Position numbers and translations under genes: made by a program. From a bacterium (GTDB lineage: Bacteria; Ratteibacteria; UBA8468; B48-G9; DTJG01), in assembly GCA_026418655.1 (NCBI GenBank), contig JAOAAW010000038.1:1-9173 (forward strand): a stretch of 9,173 nucleotides of DNA, in the 5' to 3' direction. Below are positions 1 to 6,069 of the stretch, piece by piece. Position 1 is the first letter of the stretch, and every line of letters starts with the position of its first letter. The notes below the pieces were generated by a model that saw only the letters and a list, made by a program, of their open reading frames with translations, was not told the DNA's origin and made no database searches.

Positions 1-52
1 GATATAAACCAACCTGGCACTGGGAACAACCAACTGTATATTCAAAATAAAA

Positions 53-568
53 CTATCTTGGAACCAGTGGTTGCAGTGGTTGAGGTCGTACTTGAGGTGC
101 TGCAACCATCGGTTGTCTTAACATCTGCTCTATAATATCATCCATCATCACAACAAGTTTAATCTGCTGTTTTGGGGTTAGAATCTTTCTTATATCATCC
201 CTGATTTTCTTCACGGTTTCATTTGTTTGTTGGGATGATTTATCAAATTCAGCAATTTTTTCTTCGATATTTTTTGCAACATTTTCAGTTTCTAACATTG
301 GTAAGAGTTCTCTCATCAGTTTTTCCTTTGCTTCTTTCTGTTTTCTAATCACATTTGACATTTCCCTGAATCTGGAGATGAAATCGGGCATCTGATCATC
401 TGAAATCTCAAGGTCATTGATCATTCTTACGAGAATATCATTTTCAAAATTTCTCCGTATTTGTTGAATTTGTTGTGGTTGCATCTGTTGAAGTGGAACT
501 TTCATTTCCTGGCAGTATCCGAAGTTTATAAGAAGAGGGATCAAAAACAAGATGCTTATTATCTTCAT
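53..568 (-). CDS. Spy/CpxP-like exported coiled-coil protein
   Basis: A 171-residue exported protein. Residues 1-19 form a signal peptide (Lys2, then a hydrophobic run, ending Tyr-Cys before Gln20). After a Gln-rich linker (about 24-37) the rest to about residue 150 is almost wholly charged helix. Two hallmarks of the LTXXQ (Spy/CpxP, periplasmic metal-sensor-like) superfamily are visible: an early helix with LEISDDQ near 53-59 and LTPKQ at 130-134. Members are small periplasmic helical hairpins that bind misfolded envelope proteins or metals. The tail (152-171) is Pro/Gln-rich and probably disordered. An AGGAGG at 574-579, five bases before the ATG, fixes the start. It is the last visible gene of the leftward series, 26 bp after the deacylase gene, and may use the promoter at 1087-1116. 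The fold class is fairly likely; a chaperone or metal role is inferred from the family only. Confidence 0.75.
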   Translation of the reverse strand: MKIISILFLIPLLINFGYCQEMKVPLQQMQPQQIQQIRRNFENDILVRMINDLEISDDQMPDFISRFREMSNVIRKQKEAKEKLMRELLPMLETENVAKNIEEKIAEFDKSSQQTNETVKKIRDDIRKILTPKQQIKLVVMMDDIIEQMLRQPMVAAPQVRPQPLQPLVPR

Positions 569-594
569 TTCGGCCTCCTTTTTCTGCCTGTTTT

Positions 595-1059
595 TTACAT
601 TTTAATAAAACTAAGTATCCTGGGTTTTACAAGTTTTACAAAATCTTCAAATGAAATTCTTATAAGTTCTGTATGCGTACCTGCATTGAACACGATTTCT
701 TTGTTTTCTGCTAACGAATCTTCAACGAACGTTTCCATTCCATAAAGATTTCCAAAAGGCGGCATTGCTCCTATTTCGCACTCTGGAAAGGCATCCTTAA
801 ATTCCTGTTCAGTCGCTATTACAAGGGATCTTGCGCCAGTTGCTTTTTTCAATATTTCAACATCAACATGATAATTGGCAGGCAGCACTGCCATAGCCAG
901 TTTTCCGTCCTTATTCACAATTACTGTCTTTGCAAGTTCTTTTCCGTGTATATGCGCTGTGGCTGCTATTTCCTGTGCGGTGTATGCTGGAGAATGCTGG
1001 ATTGTGATATATTTGATGTTGTTGGCATCCAGGAATTCTTTTAGTTTTCTGGAAGGCAT
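595..1059 (-). CDS. YbaK/ProX-type aminoacyl-tRNA deacylase
   Basis: A 154-residue single-domain protein of the YbaK/EbsC/prolyl-tRNA-editing family. These act in trans in the cytoplasm to hydrolyse mischarged tRNA (for example Cys- or Ala-tRNA-Pro). Recognisable blocks run in family order: an N-terminal helix, PAYTAQEIA (24-32), GKELAKTVIV (39-48) with the conserved catalytic-pocket lysine at 44, LAMAVLPA (54-61), GAMPPFGNLYG (97-107) and the FNAGTH loop (124-129). Length matches the family. The reading frame also has a GTG at 1066-1068, but that codon sits inside a perfect GGAGGTGA ribosome site, so the ATG at 1057-1059, five bases downstream of it, is chosen. A sigma70-like promoter lies just upstream. 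The exact tRNA substrate cannot be told; the lineage with the GAMPPFGN motif is often only loosely annotated. Confidence 0.9.
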   Translation of the reverse strand: MPSRKLKEFLDANNIKYITIQHSPAYTAQEIAATAHIHGKELAKTVIVNKDGKLAMAVLPANYHVDVEILKKATGARSLVIATEQEFKDAFPECEIGAMPPFGNLYGMETFVEDSLAENKEIVFNAGTHTELIRISFEDFVKLVKPRILSFIKM

Positions 1060-1064
1060 ACTCT

Positions 1065-1073
1065 TCACCTCCT
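1065..1073 (-). promoter_or_regulatory. Strong ribosome binding site that decides the deacylase start
   Basis: On the minus strand the sequence reads AGGAGGTGA, a full match to the anti-Shine-Dalgarno core, followed by five bases and ATG. It swallows the alternative upstream GTG, which therefore cannot be an efficient start. Confidence 0.85.
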
Positions 1074-1086
1074 TTCGCTTACCATT

Positions 1087-1116
1087 TTTATACCTTTGAT
1101 TTGTCTATGGTGTCAA
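1087..1116 (-). promoter_or_regulatory. Sigma70-type promoter for the deacylase and Spy-like genes
   Basis: Minus strand shows TTGACA (1111-1116), an 18-base spacer, then TATAAA (1087-1092). The -35 is consensus and the -10 differs by one base. Transcription should begin near 1080, giving a leader of about 20 bases before the ATG at 1059. The TGA stop of the upstream small membrane-protein gene lies inside the -35 hexamer. This suggests a second, independent transcription start within the leftward series. Confidence 0.65.
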
Positions 1117-1331
1117 TCTTTTTCCTCGTGCCACTGCGCATCAATAATTTTTGTGTCCTCTCTAACCGATTCATTAGGTGGATAAATAACTACATTTCTT
1201 TTGATGATAAAGAACTTTTTCTTCCTGAAAAGTAAGGAAAGTAAGGAGAAAATTATTGGAAGTATCAACATGGCAAGTAATAACCCCAATAACATAAAAG
1301 GTAAGATAAAAAGCCAGATTAGAACTTTCAT
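1113..1331 (-). CDS. Small single-pass membrane protein, function unknown
   Basis: A 72-residue protein that I do not recognise. Residues 3-35 are almost continuously hydrophobic, enough for one long or two very short membrane helices. They are followed by RKKK (36-39), which by the positive-inside rule puts the tail in the cytoplasm. The C-terminal 30 residues are polar, ending in a conserved-looking IIDAQWHEE stretch that resembles cytoplasmic tails of other small membrane proteins. The ATG lies 6 bp after the stop of the large repeat-protein gene, and I see no strong ribosome site, so its translation may depend on coupling to that gene. Hydrophobic helix, basic stop-transfer and acidic tail in order argue that it is a real gene and not a chance reading frame. 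A role beside the repeat protein is inference from position. Confidence 0.65.
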   Translation of the reverse strand: MKVLIWLFILPFMLLGLLLAMLILPIIFSLLSLLFRKKKFFIIKRNVVIYPPNESVREDTKIIDAQWHEEKD

Positions 1332-1337
1332 GTTTCG

Positions 1338-3212
1338 TTATTCGATCTGAACCAGGTAACCTATTCCGTTTTCATTGACTCTTGGATTAACACTTTTTTG
1401 CCAGGGACCAGAAGAAAATCTGTTATCACCTTTTCCAATGTCAATGAGAAAACTGAAATTTCCACCTATTAGATTCTTGGGGTGATATTCTAATGGACCA
1501 GGAATTCCCTGAACTCTGGATGGGTTAGGTCCATTGTATGCATCAGAACCATTTCCGTCAATAAGTAATGCCCAGGATCCCTGGCACGCAAAGCCCTGAC
1601 CACTTATTGTGGCTGTGTAGATGTCATCACCTGAAAAATCAAGAAGTGCAGCAGTACCTATATCCCATCCAAATCCCTGTATTCCAAGTGTGCCTGTATA
1701 TGTATCGTTTCCGGTATCATCATAAAGAAGACCTATTGCATAATGGCAGGAATAACCAAAACCGTATCTTGTAAAATCGTTGGTCAAAGGTTTTCGGATG
1801 TCGTTACCGTCAAAATCTCTTGCGAGTCCTGCGGCAAACCAGTATCCACCTGTTGAAAAATAGTCATTTTCATAAATATCATCTCCACTGCCATCAAGCA
1901 GTATTCCCAATCCACCATTTGAAATTCCTCTGAAGCCAGAGCCACATCCTTGAGACCATGCATGCTTATACCGACCCGGTGGTTCCTGATATGGTTCATC
2001 GTATTTTCCGCCTGCTATGTAATAATCATTTCCATCAGAATCTTCAATTATTCCAATCCCATACATTCCACCATATCCCTGTCCAAAAAGTCGAACCAGG
2101 TATTTATCGTTTCCCTCTCTGTCTATCAGAATACCAATTCCACATACTGCACTTCCCTGTGCCCTTCTGTCTCCGGTGTAAGTGTCATCTCCGTGGTTGT
2201 CGATGAGTATTCCAATTCCCATGAGACCGGTTCCCTGACAAACATCTGTACTTTCATATATGTCATTTCCATTTTCATCATAGAGTATGCTGATTCCAAA
2301 AAAACCAGCACCCTGCGAATATCCATCAGGAGCAATATACCTATCATTACCCTGAAAGTCAATGAGCATTAGTACTGGTTTTTCAGCAGTGGTTTTCCCA
2401 CCAATGTAGGTATCATTTCCAGCAGGGTCAATTATACAGGCAATACCCTTCATTGTATCAATGTCGTATTTATCATTACTCATTGTTCCAACAAGTATTT
2501 TTCCATATCTTCCTGGTTTTAATCTTTTCGTTTTTTCAAAATCAGGATGATTAAAAATTTCACAAAGAAACATTGCTGCACTTATCAGTTCAGGCATATC
2601 TATCTTGGCAACCATTGAAGCAAGGGCAAGTCCTGTTTGCTTTTCTGGTAAGGTATGGGCGACAACATCACCGAGCTGTCTTACTGTTAATCGTTCTGTA
2701 AGTTCCATGAATTCTGCAAGTTTTTGGGGTGAGAAATGACTGAGACAATTCTTCACATTGGTTTCAGCATTTTTAATACTTTCATTCATAAAAATCAACA
2801 TATGGTTTTTTTCTGATGACTTTTTGGATATCTCTACTTGCAGGTCAAGACAATCTGCACATTTTCTAAGGACATTGCAAATTTCTTTTGACCCTGTTTT
2901 ACAATAGCCGTGTAATTCCCGGGTAAGAGATTCTCCTTCAACGAAACAATCAATCGGATTTCTTAGCCACCTATCAATGATGTTCAACCTGAAATAGCCA
3001 TTTTTATCATTCCACCACTTATCTCCACTGGTTTTATCAAGAATATCAGAAACATATTTAGTATACATCTGACTGATATCCCACTGTTTATTTTCTTTCA
3101 GTATATTTATGATTATTTGTTGAACCTTTTTTACAACTTCAGCTGGATTTGTCTGACAGTATATCAAGTCATTGCAAAGTAAAATGAGAAAGATGATGGC
3201 TAATTTTTTCAC
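1338..3212 (-). CDS. Exported repeat protein, probable beta-solenoid, function unknown
   Basis: A 624-residue protein with no named function that I recognise. Residues 1-19 are a signal peptide (Lys2-Lys3, hydrophobic core, Tyr-Cys before Gln20). Residues 20 to about 240 are a mostly helical, Cys-containing domain (Cys 89, 104, 112, 118, 121, 156, 217). From about 245 to 600 it is built of tandem units spaced mostly 26-27 residues, with consensus [LI]-[IL]-D-x-x-G-[ND]-D-x-Y, a variable stretch, Q-G, and a Gly-rich hydrophobic strand. This pattern of short strands and Asp/Gly turns suggests a beta-solenoid, possibly calcium-binding by analogy with RTX repeats, although the RTX GGxGxDxLx nonapeptide is absent. 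The start is GTG, overlapping the mutase stop by 4 bp (GTGA), so the two are probably translationally coupled. Expected location is periplasm or cell surface. The gene is real beyond doubt; its job is unknown. Confidence 0.88.
   Translation of the reverse strand: MKKLAIIFLILLCNDLIYCQTNPAEVVKKVQQIIINILKENKQWDISQMYTKYVSDILDKTSGDKWWNDKNGYFRLNIIDRWLRNPIDCFVEGESLTRELHGYCKTGSKEICNVLRKCADCLDLQVEISKKSSEKNHMLIFMNESIKNAETNVKNCLSHFSPQKLAEFMELTERLTVRQLGDVVAHTLPEKQTGLALASMVAKIDMPELISAAMFLCEIFNHPDFEKTKRLKPGRYGKILVGTMSNDKYDIDTMKGIACIIDPAGNDTYIGGKTTAEKPVLMLIDFQGNDRYIAPDGYSQGAGFFGISILYDENGNDIYESTDVCQGTGLMGIGILIDNHGDDTYTGDRRAQGSAVCGIGILIDREGNDKYLVRLFGQGYGGMYGIGIIEDSDGNDYYIAGGKYDEPYQEPPGRYKHAWSQGCGSGFRGISNGGLGILLDGSGDDIYENDYFSTGGYWFAAGLARDFDGNDIRKPLTNDFTRYGFGYSCHYAIGLLYDDTGNDTYTGTLGIQGFGWDIGTAALLDFSGDDIYTATISGQGFACQGSWALLIDGNGSDAYNGPNPSRVQGIPGPLEYHPKNLIGGNFSFLIDIGKGDNRFSSGPWQKSVNPRVNENGIGYLVQIE
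1416..2480 (-). repeat. Coding tandem repeats, about 12 units of roughly 26 residues
   Basis: Within the large exported protein the G-[ND]-D-x-Y turn (or a close variant) begins at residues 265, 288, 315, 341, 367, 394, 443, 469, 501, 528 and 555. Degenerate first and last copies start at 245 (SNDKY) and 595 (GDNRF). Spacing is 23-27 residues for most steps but 49, 32 and 40 at three, where loops are inserted or a unit has decayed. Eight units carry Q-G or a close variant in the middle. Repeats are diverged at DNA level, so the array is old and not a recent amplification. Confidence 0.85.
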
Positions 3213-4519
3213 TTTTTAATCTCTGGAATCAGGGAAAAAATTTCGTTCTTTATTTTTTCAAGTAGTTCCTGAGTTTTTCCTTCAAATCTCATTGTGATTA
3301 CTGGTTCTGTTACTGATTTTCTTATCAGTGCCCAGCCATTTTCAAATTGAATTCGTACCCCATCAAGCGTGCTTATCATGTCAGACGGGTAATGCTTGAT
3401 AATTTTTTGCAGTATTTCTTCAGAGTTCCTGACAGGAATTCTTATATCTGGAGTTACAGGGTATTTTTTAATTGATTCTGTCTGTTGTGATAGTTTCCCT
3501 TTTTTCTGAATAATCTGCGCCATCTTCAATGTTGCAAACAGTCCATCATCACCCTTGATTTCCTTGAAAAAATAATGTCCTGAGATTTCACCTGCAAAGG
3601 CAGCGTCAGTTTCAAGGAATCGTTTTTTTATAAAAGCATGTCCGGATTTTTCCATTATCGGAATTCCATCCAACTTTTTTATTTCTTCGCTGACAATCTG
3701 TGAACACTTAATATCGTAAACAACGATCATTTTTTTTCTTTCTAAAAGGATATCTCTAACAAAAATTACTATTGCAACATCTGTGGGCACAACATTACCT
3801 TTTTCATCTACAAAAATCGCCCTGTCTCCGTCTCCGTCATAGGCAACTCCAAAATCGGCATTCGCTTCAACAACTTTTTTTTGCAAATCTTTTATATTTT
3901 CATAAATTGCAGGATTCGGAGACCTGTTCGGGAAAGTGCCATCTGGCTCACAGAAAAGTTTAACCACATTAAATCCAAGTTCACTCAATACTTCGGGTGC
4001 TATTTTCCACCAGCAACCATTTCCGGCGTCGACAGCTATTTTCAGATTCCCTTTTTTGAAGAAATTTTTTATATAATCCTTGTATGCCGGGATAACTTCT
4101 TTTATGAAAATTTTTCCTTTACCCTGCGAAAATCTTTCCGACTCCACAAGCTTTTTAATCTCTTTTATCTGTTCTGGTGTAATTGGATATTTCCCAGGTA
4201 CGATTTTCATTCCATTATCGGAAGGTGGATTATGAGAACCTGTAATCTGAATTCCGCATTCTAATCCAAGATGCTGGATAGCAAAATAAAAGACAGGTGT
4301 AGGCACGATTCCTATATCTATCACATTGCAGCCCGAAAATATCAGTCCGTTAATAACTGATGTTTTTAATTTTTGCGTACTTGGCCTTAAATCTCCACCA
4401 ACAACAAAATCTTTATTTCTATACAGTGTTCCAATAGCCCTACCTACTCGCAAGGCTATGTTTTCCGTCAATTCTTCTTCATATTTTCCCCTTATATCAC
4501 ACGCTTTGAAGATGGACAT
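3209..4519 (-). CDS. Phosphomannomutase/phosphoglucomutase
   Basis: A 436-residue alpha-D-phosphohexomutase, close to the usual length of the ManB/AlgC type. It interconverts hexose 1- and 6-phosphates in the cytoplasm through a phosphoserine, feeding nucleotide-sugar and polysaccharide synthesis. Seen in order: DIRG near 8-11; the phosphoserine loop TGSHNP (93-98, Ser95 catalytic); the magnesium loop DGDGDR (228-233); the sugar-binding GEISGH loop (310-315); and the C-terminal phosphate-binding loop RKSVTEP (400-406), with Val in place of the common Asn. All catalytic residues are intact. The start ATG is 12 bp after the kinase stop, with a modest AAGAG ribosome site in between. The stop overlaps the GTG of the repeat-protein gene. 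Mannose against glucose preference cannot be read from the motifs. Confidence 0.95.
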   Translation of the reverse strand: MSIFKACDIRGKYEEELTENIALRVGRAIGTLYRNKDFVVGGDLRPSTQKLKTSVINGLIFSGCNVIDIGIVPTPVFYFAIQHLGLECGIQITGSHNPPSDNGMKIVPGKYPITPEQIKEIKKLVESERFSQGKGKIFIKEVIPAYKDYIKNFFKKGNLKIAVDAGNGCWWKIAPEVLSELGFNVVKLFCEPDGTFPNRSPNPAIYENIKDLQKKVVEANADFGVAYDGDGDRAIFVDEKGNVVPTDVAIVIFVRDILLERKKMIVVYDIKCSQIVSEEIKKLDGIPIMEKSGHAFIKKRFLETDAAFAGEISGHYFFKEIKGDDGLFATLKMAQIIQKKGKLSQQTESIKKYPVTPDIRIPVRNSEEILQKIIKHYPSDMISTLDGVRIQFENGWALIRKSVTEPVITMRFEGKTQELLEKIKNEIFSLIPEIKK

Positions 4520-4531
4520 TTTTTACTCTTT

Positions 4532-5968
4532 TTAAATATAACCTCTAATTTCTAATTCTCTAATAAATTTTTGATATTGCTCTTCATAAATCGGCATCCA
4601 TTTTTTTTCAGGTTCATAATAGTGTGTTATCTTTACCATATTTTGACAAGCTTGGGTTAGATTCTTGAAATAGGTACGAGATGCAGCAAGAATGGCTGCA
4701 CCTGCTGCTGCCTGGGTGTTTGCAGGTAACGCGAGAGTTTTATTAAGAATGGATGCCCTTATTCTATTCCATAAAGCACTTTTTGTCGCACCACCTGCAA
4801 TTCTTACTACATCTTTTATCTCTGCACCAAGACTTTTTAGTGTTTGATAGGCAAGTTTTTCAATATATCCTACACCTTCAAGGTAACAGGTGTAGAGCGT
4901 TTCCTCATCGCAGTCCATAGGTTCAAAACCTTCCGCCTCGTTGTGTATAAATGGAAACCTTTCACCCTTTCCAGTGAGTGGCCAGCAAAGTTTATCCGTA
5001 GGCGCTATATTTTCCGCTCTGTTTTCAAGGTATTGCCACTTTGATCTTTCAAACCTTCTCATTATGCATTCTCCTCCGGTATTACTTGCACCTCCTGGAA
5101 GCCACCAGCCATCAGGATGTTTATGATTATAGATTCTTCCCAGTGGATCTTTCAAAATTTTTTCTGTTACGCCCTTGATGACAAGTGTTGTTCCAAGAGT
5201 TGAATTCCATTCCCCAGGAGTTATTGCACCCGTTGAGATCTGAGAAGCGCAACCATCGGTCATGCCAGCCACGACAGGAATACCGGCTGGAAGGCCTGTT
5301 TCATTTGCACATGACATTGAAACAACTCCAATAACTGCGCCGGATGGTACAACTTCTGGCAATATTTCAACTGGTATTCCCAGATGTTTCTCAATTTCAT
5401 CCGGCCATTTACCATCAATGAGGTCAAATCCTGATTTCAGAACGTTTGTGTAATCACTTATACAGAAATTTCCGGATAATTTACCTGTTATAAAATCTGC
5501 TGCGTGAACAATTCTGACTGTTTTATCAAAAATGTCTGGCATATTTTCTTTGACCCAGAGAATTTTTGCAAGAGCATATGAGCAATTGAATTTATATCCC
5601 ATTTTTTCAGTCAGACCTTTCAAAACCTCATTCAAAATTTTTGCTTCTTTTTCACTTCTTTTATCGTTGTACATTATTGCGGGTAACAGCGGTTGGTAGT
5701 TTTTATCCAAGAAACAAACAGTACCTGAAGTTGAAGATACAGAAATTGCAGAGATTGTATTTCGGTTGAGTTCAGAAAGTACTTTTCTCAGGCATAATAC
5801 GACGGCATTCCACCATTCATAAGGAATCTGTTCATGTCTTCCTTCATTCAGTGTTTTTATGTTCTCAAAAACTGTTTCTGCACTTGCTACCGTTACACCC
5901 TCAGTGTTAAGACCAACTACTCTGACACCCTGAGTTCCAATATCAATTCCAATAAAAATTTCGCGCAT
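4532..5968 (-). CDS. FGGY carbohydrate kinase, D-ribulokinase (SePSK/AtXK1) type
   Basis: A 478-residue FGGY-family sugar kinase, full length. It phosphorylates a free sugar with ATP in the cytoplasm. The N-terminal phosphate loop GIDIGTQGVR (7-16) and the catalytic Asp238 in GMTDGC are intact. The ATP-site blocks are LGTTL (258-262) and AGGATKSALWNRI (391-403). The motifs TSGTV (80-84), PAIMYND (96-102) and GGASNTGG (292-299) are the ones I associate with the Synechococcus SePSK and Arabidopsis AtXK-1 subgroup, known D-ribulokinases, more than with classical xylulokinase or glycerol kinase. It is first in the leftward series, with a GAAGAG ribosome site and an extended -10 promoter about 30 bp upstream. 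Together with the isomerase at 7736-9136 it could form a ketose-making and ketose-phosphorylating pair. D-ribulose as substrate is a subgroup-based inference. Confidence 0.92.
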   Translation of the reverse strand: MREIFIGIDIGTQGVRVVGLNTEGVTVASAETVFENIKTLNEGRHEQIPYEWWNAVVLCLRKVLSELNRNTISAISVSSTSGTVCFLDKNYQPLLPAIMYNDKRSEKEAKILNEVLKGLTEKMGYKFNCSYALAKILWVKENMPDIFDKTVRIVHAADFITGKLSGNFCISDYTNVLKSGFDLIDGKWPDEIEKHLGIPVEILPEVVPSGAVIGVVSMSCANETGLPAGIPVVAGMTDGCASQISTGAITPGEWNSTLGTTLVIKGVTEKILKDPLGRIYNHKHPDGWWLPGGASNTGGECIMRRFERSKWQYLENRAENIAPTDKLCWPLTGKGERFPFIHNEAEGFEPMDCDEETLYTCYLEGVGYIEKLAYQTLKSLGAEIKDVVRIAGGATKSALWNRIRASILNKTLALPANTQAAAGAAILAASRTYFKNLTQACQNMVKITHYYEPEKKWMPIYEEQYQKFIRELEIRGYI

Positions 5969-5997
5969 TTTTTTCTCTTCAAAAGGGTTTTCAATTA

Positions 5998-6006
5998 ATT
6001 ATATCA
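5998..6006 (-). promoter_or_regulatory. Extended -10 promoter of the leftward kinase series
   Basis: The minus strand reads TGATATAAT: a perfect TATAAT (5998-6003) preceded by the TGn extension (6004-6006). The expected start near 5991 gives a leader of about 22 bases to the kinase ATG at 5968. At 17-base spacing the -35 would be CACTAT (6021-6026), a poor match, as is usual for extended -10 promoters. Confidence 0.6.
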
Positions 6007-6039
6007 CAACGCAACAGGCAATAGTGGAAATTTGTGATA
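6002..6039. repeat. 8-bp inverted repeat joining two divergent promoters
   Basis: TATCACAA at 6002-6009 and its exact complement TTGTGATA at 6032-6039 are separated by 22 bases. Each arm covers the TGn element and the first half of one of the two divergent -10 boxes. The symmetry may simply reflect two similar promoters, or may also be an operator for a dimeric regulator. Confidence 0.5.
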
Positions 6040-6043
6040 GAAT
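6035..6043 (+). promoter_or_regulatory. Extended -10 promoter of the rightward acyltransferase pair
   Basis: The plus strand reads TGATAGAAT: TGn (6035-6037) followed by TAGAAT (6038-6043), one base from consensus. The expected start near 6050 gives a leader of about 20 bases ending in the GGAGG site at 6061-6065. The corresponding -35 position (6015-6020) reads CAGGCA and is weak. Confidence 0.5.
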
Positions 6044-6069
6044 AGTTTATAAAAATTAATGGAGGTATT

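Noticed and set aside
1..132. A plus-strand frame open from the window edge to 132 that could be the 3' end of a gene.
   Set aside because: From 56 on it is the antisense of the Spy-like protein's Pro/Gln-rich tail, and the first 52 bases alone are too short to support a gene.
512..568. Lipoprotein signal peptide in the Spy-like protein (Cys19).
   Set aside because: Residues before the Cys are Phe-Gly-Tyr; an aromatic residue at -1 does not fit the lipobox.
461..745. A 94-codon plus-strand open frame across the gap between the Spy-like and deacylase genes.
   Set aside because: It runs antisense to two well-supported genes and their ribosome site and has no start signal of its own.
1950..2372. 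A 140-codon open frame on the plus strand opposite the repeat protein.
   Set aside because: It is the antisense of regular repeats whose codon bias keeps the reverse frame open; no ribosome site and no recognisable protein character.
1338..3212. RTX toxin or adhesin reading of the repeats.
   Set aside because: The GGxGxDxLx nonapeptide is not present and the period is 26-27; a cleavable signal peptide is also unlike type I secreted RTX proteins.
3881..4264. A 127-codon plus-strand open frame opposite the mutase gene.
   Set aside because: It is the complement of conserved mutase sequence and shows no domain or ribosome site.
6002..6039. TTGTGATA as a regulator box recurring through the window.
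   Set aside because: Another copy at 1002-1009 lies inside the deacylase coding sequence, and near-matches occur in other genes, so recurrence by chance in AT-rich DNA is plausible; kept only as a promoter-linked symmetry.
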